DNA of 64,000 nucleotides from contig NZ_KI421511.1 of the NCBI RefSeq assembly GCF_000473265.1, positions 3,447,560-3,511,559 of the forward strand, given 5' to 3'. Position 1 is the first letter of the stretch. The number at the start of each line of letters is the position of its first letter. Made by a program: the position numbers and the translations under genes. Under the pieces are notes generated by a model. That model was given only the letters and a program-made list of their open reading frames with translations, made no database searches and had not been told where the DNA came from. Origin of the DNA: Amycolatopsis thermoflava N1165. GTDB taxonomy: Bacteria > Actinomycetota > Actinomycetes > Mycobacteriales > Pseudonocardiaceae. Positions 33,797 through 41,976 of this stretch are shown one piece after another.

Positions 33797-34426
33797 TCAG
33801 CCCGCCATCGAGCGCATTCGCGTCACCTCGTCGCTCTGCGAGGCGATCACGTCGGTCGCCATTTCCTCCACGAACACGTCCGCCCCGGCGCCCAGCACCT
33901 CCGTCGCCATGGTGATCGCGCCCTCGTGGTGCGCTGTCATCAGCTGCAGGAACATCCGGTCGAACTCCGGGCCCGTCGCGGCCGCCAGCGCGGCCAGCTG
34001 CTCCTCGGTCGCCATCCCCGGCATGGGCCCGTGCTCGGCGTGGGAGCCGTGGTGGCCGGCGTGCTCCCCCGGCACCTCGAGCCCCCGCTGTCGCAGCCAC
34101 GCCGTCATCGACGTAATCTCCGGCGCCTGCGTCGCGGTGATGCGGGCCGCCAAGCCCTTCACGTCCTCCCGCGCGGCCCGCGCCGGCGCCAGCTCGCCCA
34201 TCCGGATCGCCTGCTGGTGGTGCATGATCATCCGCTGCGCGTACGACACGTCGGCGTCGTTGTGCCGGTTGGCCGGCACCGCCGAGCTCGCCTCGTCCGC
34301 AGGCAGCGTGCGGGCCGGCTCCCCCGGCGCGCCCGGCACCACGACCGGCGGCGCCTCCGGCTCAGCCGAGCACGCCGACGCCAGCACCGCCGCGGCCAGC
34401 AGCGTTCCCACGACGAACCCCCGCAC
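33797..34426 (-). CDS. DUF305 lipoprotein
   Basis: A 209-residue exported lipoprotein: signal peptide with lipobox LASAC (Cys19), a Pro/Ala linker, then a ferritin-like DUF305 helical domain. The DUF305 signature DVSYAQRMIMHHQQAIRMGE and the second MTAHHEGAITMATEV are present, giving the paired HH motifs. A His/Met-rich HAGHHGSHAEHGPMPGM insert suggests metal (possibly copper) contact. GTG start with GGAGG 5 bp upstream. Divergent from the LVIVD-repeat gene. Function of the family is not settled. Confidence 0.87.
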   Translation of the reverse strand: MRGFVVGTLLAAAVLASACSAEPEAPPVVVPGAPGEPARTLPADEASSAVPANRHNDADVSYAQRMIMHHQQAIRMGELAPARAAREDVKGLAARITATQAPEITSMTAWLRQRGLEVPGEHAGHHGSHAEHGPMPGMATEEQLAALAAATGPEFDRMFLQLMTAHHEGAITMATEVLGAGADVFVEEMATDVIASQSDEVTRMRSMAG

Positions 34427-34553
34427 CCAGGCCTCCTCGCACTCGTCCGTCCCCGCGACCGTACCCCAGGAAAAAGCCTACTTTCGGCCGTGTCCGCCCA
34501 ACGACGAATCCGGGCATACTTCGTATTTCTTCCGAACGAAAGGGGTTGGCCAC

Positions 34554-35981
34554 GTGGCTCCGGGGACGCAACGCAGACGCCGGCTCTTCGCGCTCACCGG
34601 CGCGATCGCCCTGTCGCTGACCACACTCGGCGCCGCACCGGCGTCGGCCGCGCCCGGCATGCCGGGGGTCGACGAGGTCCGCCAGTCCGGCAACATCCAG
34701 CACCTGGCGAACATCCCGAAGCAGGCCCCGTTCGACAACGTGGACGCGCTCGGCACCGACATCGCGTTCACCGCCGACCACGCGATCGTCGGCAACTACA
34801 ACGGTTTCACGATCTACGACATCAAGCAGCCCAGCAAGCCGAAGATCGTCAGCCAGGTGCTCTGCCCCGGCTCGCAGAACGACGTGTCGGTGTCCGGCGA
34901 CCTGCTGTTCCTGTCCACCGACTCCTCACGCAGCGACAACTCCTGCGCCAGCACCTCCCAGCCCGCCACGAACCAGAACTCGTGGGAGGGCATCAAGATC
35001 TTCGACATCAGCGATCTGACCAGCCCGAAGTACGTGGCCGCGGTCGAGACGAAGTGCGGTTCGCACACCCACACGCTGGTGCCGGGCAAGAACGGCAAGG
35101 ATGTCTACCTCTACGTCTCCTCCTACAGCCCGCGCCCGGAGTTCCCGGACTGCCAGCCGCCGCACGACCTGATCTCCGTGGTCAAGGTCCCGGTGCGCAA
35201 CCCGGCCGCCGCGGCCGTCGTCAACGAGCCGGTGGTCTTCGGCCCGGAGGGCGGCAACCCCGGCATCCCCGGCACCTTCCCGAACCACTACGTCACCGCC
35301 ACCTCCGGCTGCCACGACATCACCGCCTACCCGGACAAGGACCTGGCGGCGGGCGCGTGCATGGGTGACGGCGTGCTGTTCGACATCTCCGACCGGGAGC
35401 ACCCGCGCATCATCGAGCAGGTCCAGGACGACACCAACTTCGCGTTCTGGCACTCGGCGACGTTCAACAACGACGGCACCAAGGTCGTCTTCACCGACGA
35501 GCTGGGCGGCGGCGGCCAGCCGGCGTGCACCGCGGCGATCGGAGCGGTCCGCGGCGCGGACGCGATCTACGACATCACCGGCCGCGGCGACGACCGCAGC
35601 CTGCGCTTCGCGAGCTACTTCAAGATCCCGCGCGAGCAGGCGGCCACCGAGAACTGCGTGGCGCACAACGGCTCGCTGATCCCGGTCAAGGGCCGCGACA
35701 TCATGGTGCAGGCCTGGTACCAGGGCGGGATCTCGGTGTGGGACTTCACCGACTCCGCCCACCCGAAGGAGCTGGCGTACTGGGAGCGCGGACCGCTGTC
35801 CACCGAGCAGCTGATCGTCGGCGGGTCGTGGTCGGCCTACTACTACAACGGCCACATCTACTCCTCCGACATCCAGAAGGGGCTGGACGTGTTCGCGCTG
35901 CACGACCCGCGCACGGCGAGCGCGAAGTCGGTCCGGATGGACGAGCTGAACGTCCAGACCCAGGGCCGCTACCGCGGGTGA
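34554..35981 (+). CDS. Secreted LVIVD-repeat beta-propeller protein
   Basis: A 475-residue exported protein. GTG 34554 with AAAGGGG 8 bp upstream; the same frame is open far upstream but that part is only low-complexity. A signal peptide (RRRR, hydrophobic stretch, cleavage near ASAAP) is followed by repeating blades of the type GFTIYDIKQPSKPKIVSQV, GIKIFDISDLTSPKYVAAV, GVLFDISDREHPRIIEQV and ISVWDFTDSAHPKELAYW, i.e. LVIVD repeats. Several cysteines could form disulfides. Such proteins are of unknown function, common in actinomycetes and often near DUF305 genes, as here. Confidence 0.85.
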   Translation: MAPGTQRRRRLFALTGAIALSLTTLGAAPASAAPGMPGVDEVRQSGNIQHLANIPKQAPFDNVDALGTDIAFTADHAIVGNYNGFTIYDIKQPSKPKIVSQVLCPGSQNDVSVSGDLLFLSTDSSRSDNSCASTSQPATNQNSWEGIKIFDISDLTSPKYVAAVETKCGSHTHTLVPGKNGKDVYLYVSSYSPRPEFPDCQPPHDLISVVKVPVRNPAAAAVVNEPVVFGPEGGNPGIPGTFPNHYVTATSGCHDITAYPDKDLAAGACMGDGVLFDISDREHPRIIEQVQDDTNFAFWHSATFNNDGTKVVFTDELGGGGQPACTAAIGAVRGADAIYDITGRGDDRSLRFASYFKIPREQAATENCVAHNGSLIPVKGRDIMVQAWYQGGISVWDFTDSAHPKELAYWERGPLSTEQLIVGGSWSAYYYNGHIYSSDIQKGLDVFALHDPRTASAKSVRMDELNVQTQGRYRG

Positions 35982-36014
35982 TCCACTAGCACAACCGGAC
36001 GATCGAAGGCAAAT

Positions 36015-36079
36015 CCATCCTGCCGCCGATCACCATGCGGGACAGCTGTCCCCCATCCCGGTGATCGTCGGCAGGATGG
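36015..36079 (+). promoter_or_regulatory. Long hairpin covering the metQ ribosome-binding region
   Basis: CCATCCTGCCGCCGATCACC (36015-36034) pairs with 36060-36079 with one mismatch. The tip holds a further perfect palindrome GGGACAGCTGTCCC (36039-36052). The right arm carries the purine-rich AGGATGG, the only candidate ribosome site, 4 bases before the metQ ATG. It looks like an expression switch or terminator in the metQNI leader. It is not a recognisable SAM riboswitch. Confidence 0.6.
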
Positions 36080-36083
36080 CGCC

Positions 36084-37031
36084 ATGTCCGAAAACACCCC
36101 TGACGACGCCATCCTCCCCGAGAAGCCGCGCCGGAAGCGCGGCCCGCTGGTCGGCGTCATCCTCGCCGTGGTCGTCGTCCTCGTCGCCGTGGTCCTGATC
36201 GTCGTCAACACGACGTCGGACTCCGGCACCTCCGCCGGTCACACCACCGTGAAGATCGGCGTGACCGACGCGAGCTCCGACTACTGGAAGACCTTCCGGC
36301 AGATCGCCGCCGACAACGGCATCGACCTGGAGCTGGTCAACTTCTCCGACTACACTCAGGCCAACCCGGCGCTCGCGCAGGGCCAGCTGGACGTGAACCT
36401 GTTCCAGCACCTGCTGTTCCTCGCCAACTACAACGTCAGCGCGAACCAGGACCTCACCCCGATCGGCTCGACCTACGTGGTGCCGCTGAGCCTCTACTCG
36501 CGCAAGCACGCCACCGTCGCCGACATCCCGCAGGGCGGTCAGATCGCGATCCCGAACGACCCGACCAACCAGGCGCGCGCCCTGCTCGTGCTCCAGTCGG
36601 CCGGCCTGATCTCGCTGCGCGGCGGCGGGAACGTGCTGTCCACCCCGGCCGAGATCGACCAGGCCGCGTCGAAGGTGACCGTGACACCGGTGGACGCCTC
36701 GCAGACCGTGGCCGCGCTCCCCTCGGTCGACGGCGCGATCGTCAACAACAACTTCGCCCTGGACGCGAACCTCGACCCGTCGAAGGCGCTGTTCAACGAC
36801 GACCCGGCCAACCCGTCCGCCGAGCCCTACATCAACACCTTCGTCACCCGCGCGCAGGACAAGGACAACCCGACCTACCTCAAGCTCGCCCAGCTCTACC
36901 GCGATCCGCGGGTGGCCGGCGAGGTGAAGGCCGAGTCGAAGAACACCGCCGTGCTGGTCGAGCGCCCCAACACCGACCTGCAGGCGATCCTGGACCGACT
37001 CGAGCAGACCGTGCGGGCCGCGAAGAAGTGA
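36084..37031 (+). CDS. metQ: Methionine ABC transporter substrate-binding protein, membrane-anchored
   Basis: A 315-residue NlpA/MetQ-family binding protein. Instead of a lipobox, residues 1-22 are a charged cytoplasmic tail followed by a single transmembrane helix (about 21-42). The domain then runs from HTTVKIGVTDASSDYWKTF. Family motifs: VNFSDYTQANPALAQGQLDVNLFQH, DPTNQARALLVLQSAGLI, DGAIVNNNFAL. A stem-loop covers the ribosome-binding region. It is followed immediately by metN (GTGA overlap) and metI. Substrate is D/L-methionine or a related compound. Confidence 0.88.
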   Translation: MSENTPDDAILPEKPRRKRGPLVGVILAVVVVLVAVVLIVVNTTSDSGTSAGHTTVKIGVTDASSDYWKTFRQIAADNGIDLELVNFSDYTQANPALAQGQLDVNLFQHLLFLANYNVSANQDLTPIGSTYVVPLSLYSRKHATVADIPQGGQIAIPNDPTNQARALLVLQSAGLISLRGGGNVLSTPAEIDQAASKVTVTPVDASQTVAALPSVDGAIVNNNFALDANLDPSKALFNDDPANPSAEPYINTFVTRAQDKDNPTYLKLAQLYRDPRVAGEVKAESKNTAVLVERPNTDLQAILDRLEQTVRAAKK

Positions 37032-38041
37032 ACGCGCTCATCGAGTTCCAGGGCGTCACCAAGCGGTTCGGTGACGTCACCGCGCTGGCGGATGTCGACC
37101 TGACCATCGGCGCGGGCGAGGTCTTCGGCATCATCGGCTACTCCGGCGCGGGCAAGAGCACGCTGGTCCGGCTGATCAACGCACTCGAACCGGTCACCTC
37201 CGGGCGGGTCCTCGTCGACGGCGTGGACCTGACCGCGCTGCGCGAGCGGGAGCTGCGTGAAGTGCGGGCCGGGATCGGCATGATCTTCCAGCAGTTCAAC
37301 CTGTTCCGCTCGCGCACGGTGTTCGGCAACGTGGCCTACCCGCTGAAGATCGCCGGGTGGGACAAGGCGCGCCGGAAGGCGCGGGTGGCCGAGCTGCTGA
37401 AGTTCGTCGGCATCACCGACAAGGCGTGGCACTACCCGGACCAGCTTTCCGGCGGGCAGAAGCAGCGCGTGGGAATCGCCCGCGCGCTGGCCACGAACCC
37501 GAAGATCCTGCTCGCCGACGAGTCCACCAGCGCGCTCGACCCGGAGACCACCGGCGAGGTGCTGCGGCTGCTCAAGCGGGTCAACACCGAACTGGGCGTG
37601 ACGATCGTGGTGATCACCCACGAGATGGAGGTGGTGCGTGAGATCGCCGACCGGGTCGCGGTGCTGGACTCCGGCCGGGTGATCGAGCAGGGCAGCGTGT
37701 TCGAGGTGTTCTCGTCGCCGAAGACGCGCACGGCGCAGCGGTTCGTCGGGTCGGTCGTGCGGGACACCCCGGACGGCGCGGACCTGGACCGCATCCGGGC
37801 ACGGCACGGCGGGCGGCTGGTGTCGGCGAAGGTGCACGACGACGGCAGGCTGGGCGCGGTGCTGTCCGACGCGGTCGGCAAGCACAACGTGCGGTTCGAG
37901 ATCGTCTACGGCGGCATCACGGCGTTGTCCGGCCGGTCGTTCGGCGGTCTGACGCTCGAACTGATCGGCGCCGACGCCGACGTGGACGCGCTGATCGCGG
38001 ACCTGCGCGCTACCACCGAGATCGAGGAGATCGCGGCATGA
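37028..38041 (+). CDS. metN: Methionine ABC transporter ATP-binding protein
   Basis: A 337-residue ABC ATPase: Walker A GYSGAGKST, Q-loop FQQFNL, signature LSGGQKQR, Walker B ILLADES, His switch VITHEM. A C-terminal NIL/ACT-like domain (about 260-337, VRFEIVYGGITALSGRSFGGL) is the methionine-sensing part of MetN, which allows transport to be shut off by internal methionine. GTG start overlaps the metQ stop. Confidence 0.93.
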   Translation: MNALIEFQGVTKRFGDVTALADVDLTIGAGEVFGIIGYSGAGKSTLVRLINALEPVTSGRVLVDGVDLTALRERELREVRAGIGMIFQQFNLFRSRTVFGNVAYPLKIAGWDKARRKARVAELLKFVGITDKAWHYPDQLSGGQKQRVGIARALATNPKILLADESTSALDPETTGEVLRLLKRVNTELGVTIVVITHEMEVVREIADRVAVLDSGRVIEQGSVFEVFSSPKTRTAQRFVGSVVRDTPDGADLDRIRARHGGRLVSAKVHDDGRLGAVLSDAVGKHNVRFEIVYGGITALSGRSFGGLTLELIGADADVDALIADLRATTEIEEIAA

Positions 38042-38700
38042 GCCTCGACTGGGAGACCCTGGGCCCGGTGTTCTGGGAGGCGATCGCGCAGACGCTGGGC
38101 ATGGCCGTGGTGACGCTGGTCGTCGGCGGCGTGCTCGGCCTGGTGCTGGGCATCCTGCTCTACACCACGCGCGCGGGCGGGCTGCTGGCGAACCGGTTCG
38201 TGTTCACCGTGCTCAACGTGCTGGTCAACATCATCCGGCCGATCCCGTTCATCATCTTCATCACCGCGATCGGGCCGGTGACGATCTTCGTCGTCGGCAC
38301 CCAGCTGGGCACCGCGGCGGCGACGTTCGCGCTGGTGTTCGCGGCGACGTTCGGGATATCCCGGATCGTCGAGCAGAACCTGGTCACCATCGACCCCGGC
38401 GTGATCGAGGCGGCGCGGGCGATGGGCGCGAGCCCGCTGCGGATCATCCTCACGCTGCTGGTGCCGGAGGCGCTCGGGCCGCTGGTGCTGGGCTACACGT
38501 TCGTGTTCGTCGCGATCGTCGACATGACGGCGGTGGCGGGCGCGGTCGGCGGCGGCGGGCTCGGCGACTTCGCCATCACCTACGGCTACCACCGGTTCGA
38601 CTGGGTGGTGACGTGGCTGGCGGTCGTGACGATCATCGTGCTGGTGCAGGGCGCGCAGTTCCTCGGCAACTGGCTGGCGCGCAAAGCTCTGCGGCGTTGA
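38038..38700 (+). CDS. metI: Methionine ABC transporter permease
   Basis: A 220-residue permease with five or six membrane helices. The EAA motif EAARAMGASPLRIILTLLVPEA lies at about residues 121-142 and the DMTAVAGAVGGGGLGDFAITYGY loop of MetI is present. ATG overlaps the metN stop. Completes the three-gene importer. Confidence 0.92.
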   Translation: MSLDWETLGPVFWEAIAQTLGMAVVTLVVGGVLGLVLGILLYTTRAGGLLANRFVFTVLNVLVNIIRPIPFIIFITAIGPVTIFVVGTQLGTAAATFALVFAATFGISRIVEQNLVTIDPGVIEAARAMGASPLRIILTLLVPEALGPLVLGYTFVFVAIVDMTAVAGAVGGGGLGDFAITYGYHRFDWVVTWLAVVTIIVLVQGAQFLGNWLARKALRR

Positions 38701-38731
38701 CGCGCGGGCCGGCGGGGCGGACAGTGGGGCG

Positions 38732-39559
38732 ATGGCGCTGCAGCTGAGCCTTCGTCAGGCGCGTGAGCTGCCCGAACTGCGGTTCGAGCCGACGCGCAAG
38801 CGGGTGCGGGCGGTCGCCGGCGGGAAGGTGTTCGCCGACTCCCGCCGGGCGGCCCTGGTGTGGGAGCCGCGGCGGGTGGTGCCGCAGTACGCCTTCCCGG
38901 CGGCCGACGTCCACGCCTCGCTCACGCCCGCCCCGCCGTCCGACGTGGAGCGGCACCCGGTGTCGCTCGGGCCCAACACGGGGGTGCTGGACCCGAGCAC
39001 CGGGTTCGCCGCGCACACCACCGCGGGCACGCCGCTCACGCTGAGCATGGACGGCGTGGTTCTGGAGGGCGCCGGGTTCCGGGCGGACGACCCGGACCTC
39101 GCGGAGTACGTGATCGCCGACTTCGACGCGTTCGACGAGTGGCTGGAAGAGGACGAGACGATCGTGTCCCACCCGCGCGACCCGTTCCACCGCGTCGACG
39201 TGCGGCGCAGCTCGCGGCACGTGCGGGTGGAGGTCGACGGGGTGCCGCTGGCGGACACGAAGTCGCCGCTGCTGGTGTTCGAGACGTCCCTGCCGCCGCG
39301 GCTGTACCTGCCACCGTCCGATGTGGACTTCAGCAGGCTGCGGGAGTCCGCCCGCGCGACCACGTGCGCCTACAAGGGGCGGGCGCGGTACTGGTCGGCC
39401 GAGGTCGGCGGCCGGACGCACCCGGACCTCGCGTGGGCGTACGAAAACCCGCTCCCGGACGCCGTGCAGCTCGCCGGGCACGTGGCCTTCTTCGACGAGC
39501 GGGTGGACGTGACGCTGGACGGGAAGCGGGTGCCGCGGCCGGTCACGCCCTGGTCCTGA
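38732..39559 (+). CDS. DUF427 protein with two tandem domains
   Basis: A 275-residue cytosolic protein of two DUF427 repeats. The first is about residues 22-130, the second about 150-260, each with a RVRAVAGGKVFADSRRAALV / HVRVEVDGVPLADTKSPLLV opening and the Y-K-G-x-A-x-Y-W motif (TTCAYKGRARYWSAEV) in the second. A plausible GTGGGG ribosome site precedes ATG 38732. DUF427 is widespread in actinomycetes and has no settled function. It is not obviously linked to metI before it or the phosphotransferase after it. Confidence 0.85.
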   Translation: MALQLSLRQARELPELRFEPTRKRVRAVAGGKVFADSRRAALVWEPRRVVPQYAFPAADVHASLTPAPPSDVERHPVSLGPNTGVLDPSTGFAAHTTAGTPLTLSMDGVVLEGAGFRADDPDLAEYVIADFDAFDEWLEEDETIVSHPRDPFHRVDVRRSSRHVRVEVDGVPLADTKSPLLVFETSLPPRLYLPPSDVDFSRLRESARATTCAYKGRARYWSAEVGGRTHPDLAWAYENPLPDAVQLAGHVAFFDERVDVTLDGKRVPRPVTPWS

Positions 39560-39564
39560 ATCGA

Positions 39565-39570
39565 TAACCT
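39565..39570 (+). promoter_or_regulatory. Leaderless -10 element of the APH-like gene
   Basis: TAACCT lies 6 bases before the ATG (39577) and no Shine-Dalgarno sequence is present, the standard pattern of actinobacterial leaderless genes. Confidence 0.5.
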
Positions 39571-39576
39571 GACGCC

Positions 39577-40353
39577 ATGCACGATCACCCCGGCTGGCGT
39601 CCGGTCAGCGGCGGCGAGTCGGGCGCCGCGGTGTTCCACAGCGCCGGCGGCGACCGCTACGCCAAGCACGTGGCGCCCGCGGACGCGCCCGGTCTCCGGC
39701 ACGAACGCGACCGGATCGCCTGGCTCGCCGGCCAGGGCGTGCCGGGCCCACGGGTGCTCGACTGGCACTCGGGCGAAACCGGCGCCTGCCTGGTGACCAG
39801 CACCGTTCCCGGTGTGCCCGCCGACCGGCTGTCCGCGGAAGACCTCGGCCGCGCCTGGCCGCACATCGCGGACGCGGTGCGCCGGCTGCACGACCTGCCC
39901 GCGGACGACTGCCCGTTCAGCCGCGACCTGGACGCGATGGTCGCCGTGGCGCGGGACGTCGTCGCCCGCGGTGCGGTGAACCCGGAGTTCCTGCCCGTCG
40001 AGCAGCAGGACACCCCGCCCGCGGAGCTGCTGGCGCGTCTCGTGCCGCAGGTCGAGCAGCGCCGCGCCGAGGAGGCCACCGACACCGTGATCTGCCACGG
40101 CGACCTCTGCCTGCCCAACATCGTCGTCGACCCCGCGACGAGCGAGGTGTCGGGCTTCGTCGATCTAGGCCGCCTCGGCCGGGCCGACCGCCACGCCGAC
40201 CTCGCGCTGCTGCTGGCCAACGCCAGGGAGACCTGGCCGGACGAGGAACGGGCGAAGGCTGCGGACGCGGAGTTCGCCGAGCGGTACGGCGCCGCGCCCG
40301 ATCCCGCCCGGCTGCGGTTCTACCTCCACCTCGACCCGCTCACCTGGGGCTGA
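39577..40353 (+). CDS. APH(3'')-like aminoglycoside phosphotransferase
   Basis: A 258-residue kinase of the aminoglycoside phosphotransferase fold. The Brenner motif CHGDLCLPNIVVD holds the catalytic Asp, and GFVDLGRLGRADRHADLALL is the metal-binding DxG-equivalent region. The ending FYLHLDPLTWG is close to the end of StrA-type APH(3'') enzymes, which phosphorylate streptomycin. It is a chromosomal, probably intrinsic gene with a leaderless start. The last 14 bases overlap the convergent hydrolase gene. Activity on streptomycin is plausible but unproved. Confidence 0.82.
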   Translation: MHDHPGWRPVSGGESGAAVFHSAGGDRYAKHVAPADAPGLRHERDRIAWLAGQGVPGPRVLDWHSGETGACLVTSTVPGVPADRLSAEDLGRAWPHIADAVRRLHDLPADDCPFSRDLDAMVAVARDVVARGAVNPEFLPVEQQDTPPAELLARLVPQVEQRRAEEATDTVICHGDLCLPNIVVDPATSEVSGFVDLGRLGRADRHADLALLLANARETWPDEERAKAADAEFAERYGAAPDPARLRFYLHLDPLTWG

Positions 40354-41176
40354 CCTGCTCCGCCCAGAAGCGCGTCACCAGGTCGTGGAACTCCGCGGCC
40401 CGCTCGATCTGCGGCATGTGCCCGGTGTCGGTGAACAGCCGCGTCTGCGCGTGCGGCAACGCGCGCCGGGCGGCGTCGAGGTGCAGGGCGGGCAGGATGA
40501 GGTCGCGGTCGCCCCACACGACGAGCGTCGGCAGGGCCCGCGCGGCCACCGCCTGGACCAGCTCGGCCCGCCAGTCCTCCCGCACGCCGCGGAAACCGCC
40601 GAGCCCGCGCGCCGTCTCGAGCATCACCCGCGCCGCGTGCGGCTGCCGGGCGATCTCCAGCGCGTGCTCGACCCGCTCCCGCGTCGCGAACTTGCGGTCG
40701 TGGAACAACGCCCGCTCGGTCCGCACGGCCCCGGCCACGCTCGGGCGCAGCAGCAGCTTCCCCAACGGCCGCAACGCCAGCAGCCGCAACGCGATCGTCA
40801 CCTCGCGGCCGAACCCCGCGCTGTTCACCAGCACCAGGCTGCGCACCCGCTCCGGCGCGTCGACCGACAACCGCATCGCGACCGCGCCGCCGAGCGAGTT
40901 CCCGGCCACGTGCACCGGCTGCGTCTCCCCCACCGCGTCCAGGAAGTCCGCCGCGAACCCGGCCAGCGCGGCGAGCGTGTGCTTGCCCGGCAACGGTTCC
41001 GACATCCCGAAGCCGGCGAGGTCGACGCTGTAGGTGCGGTGCGCGGCGGCGAGCAGGTCCTGCTGCTCGGACCAGTCCCGCAGGCTCCGGCCGATCCCGT
41101 GCAGCAGCAGGACCGGCGGCCCGTCGCCGTCCACGCGGTAGCGGGCCCGCCGCCCGCGCACGTCCACGAAGTCCAC
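40340..41176 (-). CDS. Alpha/beta hydrolase
   Basis: A 278-residue alpha/beta hydrolase. HGIGRSLRDW is the oxyanion region, GNSLGGA the nucleophile elbow, GDRDLILP the acid, and GHMPQIERAAEF the catalytic His. GTG at 41176 begins two bases after the SDR stop. The operon monooxygenase, SDR, hydrolase suits a ketone-to-ester-to-alcohol route: the monooxygenase makes an ester or lactone, and this enzyme would cleave it. Substrate unknown. Confidence 0.82.
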   Translation of the reverse strand: MDFVDVRGRRARYRVDGDGPPVLLLHGIGRSLRDWSEQQDLLAAAHRTYSVDLAGFGMSEPLPGKHTLAALAGFAADFLDAVGETQPVHVAGNSLGGAVAMRLSVDAPERVRSLVLVNSAGFGREVTIALRLLALRPLGKLLLRPSVAGAVRTERALFHDRKFATRERVEHALEIARQPHAARVMLETARGLGGFRGVREDWRAELVQAVAARALPTLVVWGDRDLILPALHLDAARRALPHAQTRLFTDTGHMPQIERAAEFHDLVTRFWAEQVSPR

Positions 41177-41178
41177 GG

Positions 41179-41976
41179 TCAGCGCAACCTGCCCAGCAGC
41201 CGGCTGTGTGCGCCGGGCAGCAGCCGCACCAGCAGGTCGGGGATCTTCGCGTCCCAGCCGATCAGCACGCGCGGCTTGCGGTGCTCGATCGCGTCCACGA
41301 TGACCGCCGCGGCCTTCGCCGGGTCCATCCGCAGCACGCGTTCCCACTGCCGCGTGTCCATCCCGCCGGGCACGCCGCTGCCGACGCGCGCGGACTCCGC
41401 GATCCGGGTGCGGATGCCGCCCGGGTGCACCGACGTGACCCCGACCTGGCCGGCCAGCTCGTGCCGGATCGCCTCGGTGAACCCGCGGATCGCGAACTTG
41501 CTCGCCGCGTACGCCGACTGCCCCGGGGGCGCGATCAGCCCGAACAGGCTGGACACATTGGCGATGTGCGAGCCGGGCGCGGCCTTGAGCGCGGGCAGCA
41601 GCGCGTGCGTCAGCTGGACCGGGGCGCGGAAGTTGACGTCCACGACCCAGCCGAACTCCTCCAGCGTCAGCTGGTCGAACCGGCCGCCCAGCGCGACACC
41701 GGCGTTGTTGATCAGCAACGTCAGCCGCGGGTTCTCGGCCAGCACCCGCGCGGCGGCCGCGGCCGTCTCCTCCGCCGAGGCCAGGTCGGCCACCTGGGTT
41801 GAGACGTCCACTCCGGCGCCCACGGCCTTGGCCACCGCGGCCAGCCGGTCGGCGTCGCGGTCCAGCAGCACCAGGTTCGAGCCCCGCGCGGCCAGGGCGT
41901 GCGCGAGCGCCTCGCCGATCCCGCTGGCCGCCCCGGTCACCACGGCCGTGCCGCCGTCGAACAGGTAGTCGCGCAT
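41179..41976 (-). CDS. Short-chain dehydrogenase/reductase
   Basis: A 265-residue classical SDR: TGAASGIGEALA cofactor loop, NNAG, catalytic Ser in NVSSLF and YAASKFA with Tyr and Lys. Residues near the C-terminus (IPDLLVRLLPG) fit the SadH/Rv3085-type found next to monooxygenases in mycobacteria. ATG at 41976 shares a base with the monooxygenase stop (TGATG). It could reduce or oxidise the alcohol or ketone of the same pathway. Confidence 0.85.
   Translation of the reverse strand: MRDYLFDGGTAVVTGAASGIGEALAHALAARGSNLVLLDRDADRLAAVAKAVGAGVDVSTQVADLASAEETAAAAARVLAENPRLTLLINNAGVALGGRFDQLTLEEFGWVVDVNFRAPVQLTHALLPALKAAPGSHIANVSSLFGLIAPPGQSAYAASKFAIRGFTEAIRHELAGQVGVTSVHPGGIRTRIAESARVGSGVPGGMDTRQWERVLRMDPAKAAAVIVDAIEHRKPRVLIGWDAKIPDLLVRLLPGAHSRLLGRLR

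Noticed and set aside
33021-34553. N-terminal 511 codons in frame with the LVIVD-repeat protein
   Set aside because: The upstream part is repeat and antisense DUF305 sequence; the signal peptide and ribosome site place the true start at 34554.
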